From Brasenia schreberi (lineage: Eukaryota; Streptophyta; Magnoliopsida; Nymphaeales; Cabombaceae), in assembly GCA_036023115.1 (NCBI GenBank), contig JAYKKT010000086.1, positions 10,927,501 to 10,991,500 of the forward strand: a DNA stretch of 64,000 nucleotides, given 5' to 3'. The notes beneath the pieces are model-generated. The model had not been told where the DNA came from, searched no databases, and saw only the letters and a program-made list of their open reading frames with translations. The stretch's first letter is position 1. Every line of letters begins with the position of its first letter. Position numbers and translations under genes: made by a program. Shown here in pieces: positions 57,371 to 64,000 of the stretch.

Positions 57371-57740
57371 AAGAATTTTCTTTGAATTTTTTTCTTTCAT
57401 CATTTTGCTCTCCAAAGCAGTAGTTTCTATCAATACCTTGGTGTCCTCGTGTCTTTTTTGCCCACGTTCAAAATCTCTACACCTAGAACTAAATTTACTG
57501 TCATAATCTGATAATCATGTCGCTTAACCTCCTTACACCCAAAAAAAAAGGGATGCATGAATACACATACGTCCTGCATAGATCTATACGTGGATGCACG
57601 TGTGCTGTCACGTACATACACCAACACACTATGTAACTTAGTACATGGCACAGGTTCCTATGGTCATTAATTTGGTAGTATATTTTGATGCTCGTTGCTG
57701 TTTGATGAGTAGATTGATTTGATTGGTGTGTTTATTCCAG
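57371..57740 (+). other. End of the last proteasome intron
   Basis: Probably LINE remnant up to about 57480, then host intron ending TTTATTCCAG at 57740. No gene. Confidence 0.5.
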
Positions 57741-57814
57741 TGGTTCTATCGTCGAAGACAACTCCATTGGGGAAGATACTTGAAGTGATCGAGGGAGACG
57801 CAATGGAAGAATGA
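57741..57814 (+). pseudogene. PBB: Proteasome beta-2 last exon
   Basis: Following TTATTCCAG and joined in phase with 25318 (ACT G|TG GTT), it reads VVLSSKTTPLGKILEVIEGD then AMEE and TGA at 57812-57814. This is the usual acidic C-terminus of plant beta-2. The exon is open, but the gene upstream is not, and the intron to the previous exon is 32.4 kb of nested repeats. Confidence 0.82.
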
Positions 57815-59404
57815 GATCGGCCTTTTGTTCACTGCCAGCTAATAGTATCTCTGAAACGCACGCACAGCTTTACTTGGCTCTTCTTGACTGGCACATCTTT
57901 TCTTCTTGCCTGGCAGTTAGATGCGGCAATTTTCACTTGTCAATCATTATTTCTTCTGTGCTGAACAAATACAAGTGGAATGTGATCAAAGCCTTTCGAA
58001 AATGCGGTACGTTTGGTGCACATTTTGGTTAATCGCATTCATTTCATGCTCTTTAGAATGAGTCTCACTGATTCTCCATTATATCTTGCTTTGCATGCGT
58101 GTCCTCTTATATGGAGGTTGCTGCTAAAATCATGTTTTGTTCACAAGGTGCTGATGCATTTAAATAATTTTAACCTTGGGGGACCTTATGCCATATCCTT
58201 GTAAATTTTCATAAACCATGCCTAGCTCTATACTATAGGTTGGGAAATCTAATTCAACTTAGTAAAACGGATCTTTCCATTCGTTATGAAACCTAATGCT
58301 ACCGAGTTAACGAGTTTGGTTGGGGTTGAATTTATGTCAACCAACGCAGTGACACCCTTATTGTGAGGAAGGGTCCTACTCTCTTTGTGTGAGTCCACCT
58401 TCTGTAGTGAGTAAATCAAATCATCCCATGGAAACCAGAAGCAGGCCTTCTTACACATTACAACATAGGCTCATCTTCGTTGATTCCTAGTCACTGTTTC
58501 TGTCCTTTCTCGTGTCATATTAATTTAACTTCCAAAATAGAAAAGATCGTGTTTTTAATATACATCTGATCCTCTTATCGAGTGGTAAAGAAGTGGAAGG
58601 AAAAAAACAAGGATGTCATGTTTTTGATACTTTATTGAGAGTATGGACTTTTATGTCATTTGTTTAGAACCATATCCTTGAACTATGAATGGGAATCTAA
58701 ATATCTCTGTAATCGTAGGTTCGATCCAAATCTTGCTTGGCACGATTGTCTCTCTCAAGGTCTAATGGCTGCATTCTCTAGGCCGCTAAAGAGCTTGAGG
58801 AACAATACGGATATCACATCCCATCTCCACATTGTCAAATCATCAACTGGTTAGAGGATCTGCTCAATAAAACCTTGAAGTTGAAAGTCATGATTTCAAC
58901 GCTGACAAAATTACAAGATACACATGCATAGAGTCGTTGTATATAAAATTGAGCTGTGAAGTCATTGGATCCTGTTCACTACAATAATCTGTAGCTTTAT
59001 TAGGTGAGAAGCGTCAGGCATTGCGGTACAATTTCCAGACATTTACCTCGAATAGAACTCCTCACCATAAAAATTAGAATTGAATCATATTAATCCTGAT
59101 TGAGGAATATATATTCAAGGATAATGGAGGAATATAACATATTGAAAAACTTTGCTCTTTACTCCTGTCAACCCAGAAACGATTAAGGCATCTCACATTA
59201 AGAATTCTCCCTTGGCCATGATAAAAGTTACAAAAAGAGAATCATGCACGAATACAAAGTTAAATTGGAACTGACTTGAGGATATGACCCCTTTAAAGGT
59301 TGCAACTCATGCATCATTGTTGAGTGGCTTCCAACATGGGTGTATTCATGCAAATTTCTCTTACAAAAACTTGAGGATGTGTAGAACTGGCACCCAAGGA
59401 ATGG
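57815..59404. other. Spacer between convergent proteasome remnant and CHX gene
   Basis: I see no conserved coding. It should hold the 3' UTRs of both genes. Short frames such as 57811-58032 look random. Confidence 0.5.
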
Positions 59405-62400
59405 TCACACGAAGTCATCATCGAGTTCACTGCCAAGTTTGCGTTGTTGCACGATAAGCACTGAGGCGGTGACGGAGAAGTCCGACGATGCAAGAACATC
59501 TCCAAGTGGACCCAGCTCCGGTGTCTCCTCCCACTCTCTTATGCCAGCTGTCACTGGGGATGCAGCTTGTCCACCTCTGCCCACCACGAAGAGTGTGTAG
59601 GAGCTCTCAAGCTCGCCTAATCTTGTCACCGTGTCCGCGCCATTTGAGACATACTTCTCCACATATTCTGCGATTCCGTTATTGACATATCTCTCCCGAA
59701 ATGTCTACAAGTAAGATATAGAAATGGGTCAGGTATCTGATTTTCACTTAGACTCAGTTTCGTGTCAAAATAAACTCGAACCTAACTATGGATGATTTGA
59801 TTGAATTAATATCAGTAACCTAGTACCCAATCGACTCGACTCCGACCCGTTGGTATCCTTACCTGTAAAAACTCCTCATCCGACACAGCCTCCCTAGCCG
59901 CTTCAGGCACGGCCTCGGAGCTTATAGGTCCCATTTCTAGGATGGACGATCTCCGAGATGAACCAACGTTGACATCTGGCAGAAATCTAAAGATGGTAAG
60001 GCTTACTCCTCGATGCTCGGCCATCCGGGCGGCCAATGTGACTGCTTCCCGGTCGTCTGCACCGCCAACAAAGAGGGCTGCCACGTGGTAGGACACCTGC
60101 GTGGCCGAGAGGAGGCTGGTCCCACCCAGCCCTCGGTCTACCAGCACAGCGACTGAGCAAGTTGCATGCTGAAGCACCTTGCGGTTGACTGATTGGAACC
60201 CAAGGTCTCCCAGGTCCATCCTGCCATCGACTCGTTGGTGCCTGTGGAATGGCAACAGCACAATTGCACTCCGGATGTCCTCGGCCGCATTGCATACGTC
60301 CTCATGCATCGTCACTGTCGATGACACCGTCGTCATGTGCCGGAGCACCAGCCCCTCACCCGCCGACTGCTCGTATGTCCGAAAGGTGGCTGAGATCTGA
60401 TTCTGCTGGTTTTGGTCCTCAGCGGAGGTTACCACCTCAACATATCGCTGGTCTTGTTGGTATACCAGCACAGTGTTAGTATCATCTGGCAACGCAACCA
60501 GGTGCATTGCATAGACCAACAGGCTCGACTCTGATGGGCCACGAAGGGCCTCAATCAAGTTGACCATTGTGGGCACGTGTCGGGTGTTATGGACGCATGC
60601 AAGGACGCGCAACTCTGAGTGCGGGTCCATCCATTGTAAACCCATCCGTGGCAGCGGAGCCATTTGTCTCGCCTTCTTCACCACCATCATCACCACCATC
60701 GGCGCAGTCACCGCATTAATCAAAATGCACAAGACAAATGATGCTAGCAACTCAGTTGAAGGAAAGAGCTGTAATTTATAAAAGTACTCAAAGAATGTTA
60801 GCTTCTTATGAATTGATCACTTTTATGAAAGAAAAGGCTGAATTAGGGTGGGACATGCTAGCAACCACACTTTCGGGTTGTTGGTGTACGGTTATGGATC
60901 TGTTCCAGATTTAGATCCAAAACTCACCTAAACCCAAACCACTGAAATAAAGAAAAAAAGAAAAGAATTAAAACTGGGCAAATGTAATTTCGGCCAAGTA
61001 AGGATCCAACAGAGTTTTCTAACCAACGCCATGTCAATGACCTTCATGTCAACCACACTTTCAATTTGGACCAAGTGCCGCTCAAAAGGAGACTTACCGA
61101 GATTAACTTGGTGCAAGATCGCAAGGGTGAGGGCATCTAGTACTCTTTCTATAGATAGATAGTGGCTAATATTTAAGGTTAGGATTTGGTTTAATTCCCA
61201 TCCTCTTTCTTCCGGACACAGCTTTCTTGGTTAGGGGGTCGACCAAAATAACCTTCATGGTTATGAGTTCCATACTCGGTGGCACATCGGATCATCTAGA
61301 ATTTCTTTTAAAATGGAGAGAATAGCCAACCGAACTACTTAGAGTAGTACGATCGTCTTTTTATTATATTATAGCTCACGGATTTAGACCTCAACTGACC
61401 CGCTTGCAAAAAAGAAAAAAGAAACGAAGGACACAACTTAGCTTTTAGAGATCTTTCATCATTGAGTGGGTTTTTTAGTACCTCAAGGCAATAGCTGAGT
61501 GCGAATATATGTATATAGCCCCTGAGGTTGAGCAAGAAAGCAAGCACCGCCCCCTCGTCCAAAGGTATCCTCAAGAACACGGCGGCAATGGAGGCACCAA
61601 CCAACTTTCCGGCGGTGGGGGGCACCACGAGCGACACCAGAGTCGCCCACCCCCTAAACCTGAGCATGGACCGTAGGTTCAACTGCAAACCAAGTCTGTA
61701 GAATACTACCGGGAAGAAGATGGAATGAGTCAAGAAGCTAAACTTGGCCTTGAGCTCCCTCACAAGGCGTCCTTCCTTAGGGATGCTTAGTGCCACAAGG
61801 AACGAGGCATAGGTGCCATTGAGCCCCATGACTTCACCCAACAAAATGCATGGGAGTGCAATTACGGCCACTATTATGAGGTGCCCCGCCCTCATCCTCA
61901 TGCCCTCCGGATTCTTTCTATTGATCCAGTGCACCAACCTTTGGAAAACCAGCTTACGAATCAACAAAAGGATTAACAAATAGATGATCGATCCAAAAGG
62001 ACCTTGTAAGTTGTTTTGTGCGGTGTAGGCGAAGCCGATAGACATGCCGGCGAAGAGAAGGGTGAAGAGGTCGATGAGGTGGGCGGAGGAGACGGCGAGA
62101 CGACCAATGCGGGTTTTGATGAGTTTCAGGTCCGCAGACATGTGAGCCAGAACCGGGGAGCTGACGTTGGTCATGATGAAGCCGAAAAGGATGGCTTCGA
62201 AAGGAAAGATGGGCGACTGCCTCGTCTGGCGGTCGAAGACAAGGTAGGCGGTGCCGAAGGAGAGAAGGAAGGTGGTGAGGGTGGTGGAGGCGGCGATGGC
62301 CAAAGCATGAGCGTCAGTGGTCCAGAAAGAGCTGAGATGCATGTCAAGGCCCATATTGAAGCCCATAATGATGCTGCCATGGACGACCACGGCGTTGGTA

Positions 62401-62484
62401 CTGTCGTCATCATTCGTTAGATGAATAAGTAAAGGTCTCAGAAGGCTTATCACCAGCACCGCCTGTAAGCAATAAAAAACACAG

Positions 62485-62527
<43 letters not shown>

Positions 62528-62773
62528 AGAGAGAGAGAGAGAAGGGCGGTATACGAGGATCTCAGCGGCAAAGAAGGGTTGGGCACGGCATCGGAGAAGA
62601 GGGTAGAGCAGTTGGGTGATGGCCAGCGGGACGACGAATTGCGAAGCGAACGCGATCCCTTGCTGCGCTTTCTCAGCAGGTTGCAAGTTCGTGTATCCGC
62701 TGCACGTCCCGTGCAACTTTGAAAAATATCCGTTGATCGAGTCGTCGCTTGTGGCATTGTCCGATCGAAAGTC

Positions 62774-62776
<3 letters not shown>
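59405..62776 (-). CDS. CHX: CHX-type cation/H+ antiporter (CPA2 family), four exons
   Basis: A membrane exchanger of monovalent cations (K+ in characterised plant members) for protons, usually in endomembranes or plasma membrane. My exon model is 62776-62555, 62462-61482, 60768-59863 and 59704-59405, giving 802 codons, normal for CHX. All introns are GT-AG (92, 713 and 158 bp). Exon 1 starts MDFRSDNATSDDSING; an upstream frame through the GA repeat (62899) is less likely. Exon 2 carries the transmembrane exchanger core (GSIIMGFNMGLDM, residues 103-115). Exons 3-4 carry the cytosolic universal-stress-like parts (LRVLACVH; AALFVGGADDREA; GIREWEETPELGPLGDVLAS). The Asn-Asp pair expected in the core reads Ile204-Asp205. 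The exon 2 end (donor GTACTA) is the least certain junction, since the open frame continues VLKNPLNDER. Confidence 0.88.
61228..61430 (+). repeat. SINE-like module in CHX intron 2
   Basis: Starts CTTGGTTAGGGGGTCGACC and ends in an A-rich tail (CAAAAAAGAAAAAAGAAAC). A second, diverged copy lies at 63272-63402. The GGTTATGAGTTCC part weakly resembles a tRNA B box. The class is not certain. Confidence 0.3.
62488..62542. repeat. GA microsatellite with G-run in CHX intron 1
   Basis: (GA)n, about 11 G, then (GA)n on the plus strand. In the CHX transcript it is a CU tract near the 3' end of the 92-nt intron and can serve as its polypyrimidine tract. Confidence 0.9.

Positions 62777-62825
<49 letters not shown>
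62777..62825. repeat. CT microsatellite directly before the CHX start codon
   Basis: About 24 CT units on the plus strand. In the CHX mRNA it is a GA tract ending at the ATG. It is complementary to the intron 1 tract. Confidence 0.9.
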
Positions 62826-62830
<5 letters not shown>

Positions 62831-63024
62831 CGCGGCAAAGGGGATGAGAAACCACCCCCCGCCCGCCTCAAAAGGAAGAGAATTAACAAAACTTGGCAAT
62901 GGTTTCTCCCTTTCCCTCTCTCCTCTGTGAGAAGAGACCCTCCAAAAGGACTAACTCCACAGAAAAGAAATTAGAAAGTGCCAATAGGTTTTCTACTGGG
63001 GCAAAAGCTCTATCTGTCTCTCCA

Positions 63025-63030
63025 TTTATA
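63025..63030 (-). promoter_or_regulatory. Candidate TATA box of the CHX gene
   Basis: TATAAATGGA on the minus strand lies 249 bp upstream of the chosen ATG, which leaves a 5' UTR of roughly 220 nt including the GA tract. Confidence 0.5.
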
Positions 63031-63183
63031 GATGCCCAACAAAATTGAATTGTGAAGCTCCATAGTTAGTACTGCCAATATGCTGGCTCTCTGTAACCAA
63101 CAGATGAAAGTTAACTGGCTGAGAGAGACCCAGTCTCCACATGTCTCATTTTGATAAAGCAGATACGAATGAGTTTACTACAA

Positions 63184-63185
<2 letters not shown>

Positions 63186-63226
<41 letters not shown>
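63186..63226. repeat. GA microsatellite in the CHX promoter region
   Basis: About 20 GA units on the plus strand, 150 bp upstream of the candidate TATA box. Confidence 0.9.
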
Positions 63227-63229
<3 letters not shown>

Positions 63230-63271
63230 CCTGTAAATAGCAGAACTAAGAACGGGTTTGTTGGCACCTCT

Positions 63272-63402
63272 CTTGGCTAGGGGGGTCGACACAAATGAAT
63301 CTTCAACTTAAAGGATACGAGATCGGTACCCGAGGGCGAGGGCGTGCATGTCTCATAGGGGATTCTGCTTGACCCCAGCTTGCCTACTGAAAAAAAGAAA
63401 CT
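63272..63402 (+). repeat. SINE-like module, second copy
   Basis: CTTGGCTAGGGGGGTCGAC at the start and GAAAAAAAGAAAC at the end parallel the module at 61228. It is shorter and diverged. Confidence 0.3.
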
Positions 63403-64000
63403 TTCTTGAACATAAGGTAGCAATAATTGCAGAATTATGAAAGATCCCTCTCTCTTGTGCCTAGATATATCAATACGGGCTGGGCCGACCTGGTCCTGGT
63501 GGGCGAAGGAAAATGTTGGCCAGGTTGGGCCGAGCCACATTTTGGACCGGCCCATAAAATGCTTGCCTGACTCTGCAAAAACGCGGGTGATAAAACCGCT
63601 ATAAACCGCTTAGGACAACAATTTTGTAGGTGAAGTTACCTTTATGCCCCTATACAAAAACTCAAATTACAAAATACCATAGGACAAATTTACCAAAATG
63701 TCTAGATATTTACTGATTTGTAGGTGAAAAGAATGATGTATCCTTATATGAGTAAAAGGTCTTTTATGCTCTATGATAATCTATAAAACTATAAAAAACC
63801 ATTTACTAATTTGTTCCTAGTTATTTTACGGAATTACAAAACCTAAAATTCAATTATTTTTATGGATATAGCCCTCTAGGTTTTACAGATTATCCATTAT
63901 GCCACCTGAAAAAAGTACAAATTTATCCCTATACTTTTTGAGAAATACCGAGAATAATCTTTTTCAAGTTTAGTCCTGATTTTTATTATATTTTGAGAGA

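Larger units (their letters stand above)
63031..64000. other. CHX upstream region
   Basis: Contains a (GA)n tract at 63186-63226, a SINE-like module at 63272-63402, and AT-rich DNA to the end of the window. No gene is seen; the minus frame 63277-63555 is not conserved with anything I know. Confidence 0.5.

Noticed and set aside
58660..58854. Small ORFs between the proteasome remnant and CHX as extra genes
   Set aside because: Short, unsupported by motifs, and without recognisable splice context.
59987..60295. Minus-strand 102-codon frame and plus-strand frames inside CHX exon 3
   Set aside because: Shadow frames of the GC-rich CHX exon; they have no similarity of their own.
62486..62899. 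Longer CHX N-terminus starting at 62899 through an Arg-Glu repeat
   Set aside because: The repeat is a translated GA microsatellite in the 5' UTR. The ATG at 62776 follows it and starts the CHX-like sequence.

Overview
This window is plant nuclear DNA, most likely from a large, repeat-rich dicot or other non-grass angiosperm genome. The evidence is Tat-lineage Ty3/gypsy LTR retrotransposons, Ty1/copia and RTE-type LINE remnants, GT-AG introns, and two plant-type host genes. I cannot name the species. About 80% of the window is transposable element, and only the last 7 kb looks like ordinary genic DNA.

Layout. 1-8672: a decayed Tat element (A), entered inside its 5' LTR. 8673-12774: a thin slice of host DNA carrying one proteasome beta-2 exon (10239-10380), copia and LINE relics. 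12775-13315: a reverse LTR fragment (C). 13316-24404: a second Tat element (B), inserted in C, whose 3' LTR stops abruptly inside a proteasome exon. 24405-25318: three more proteasome exons. 25319-33327: relics (an inverted LINE pair, a reverse copia element, a hAT fragment, and RTE LINE pieces). 33328-56948: Tat element D, with matching 3150-bp LTRs and a perfect ATAAT target duplication. It splits an RTE LINE that resumes at 56949. D contains a reverse Tat element E (43901-52829) with a perfect ACTTG duplication. 57741-57814: the last proteasome exon, with its stop. 59405-62776, minus strand: a complete four-exon CHX-type cation/H+ antiporter gene (802 codons by my exon model), convergent with the proteasome remnant.

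How the parts relate. The five proteasome exons are collinear and in order over 47 kb. However, the middle of the gene is missing, one exon has a one-base loss, and an LTR runs directly into another exon, so this is a pseudogene taken apart by retrotransposon insertion and deletion. The four Tat elements share one design: LTRs of 2.8-3.5 kb, a gag-protease ORF, then a separate RT/RNase H/archaeal-type RNase H/integrase ORF. All copies here carry stops, shifts or deletions, so none looks autonomous. The only intact protein-coding gene I can support is the CHX antiporter.

Main points for a second look. (1) A conserved polypyrimidine/TAG acceptor-like site sits just before the pol ATG, with GTAAGT donor-like sites in every LTR, suggesting spliced pol expression. 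(2) A 26-nt palindrome plus a hairpin covers the polypurine tract in all copies that keep it. (3) A second copy of the first ten bases of the primer-binding site lies in U5. (4) Complementary GA/CT tracts flank exon 1 of the CHX gene. (5) An LTR-exon breakpoint lies in the proteasome pseudogene. All element boundaries and mismatch counts were read by eye.
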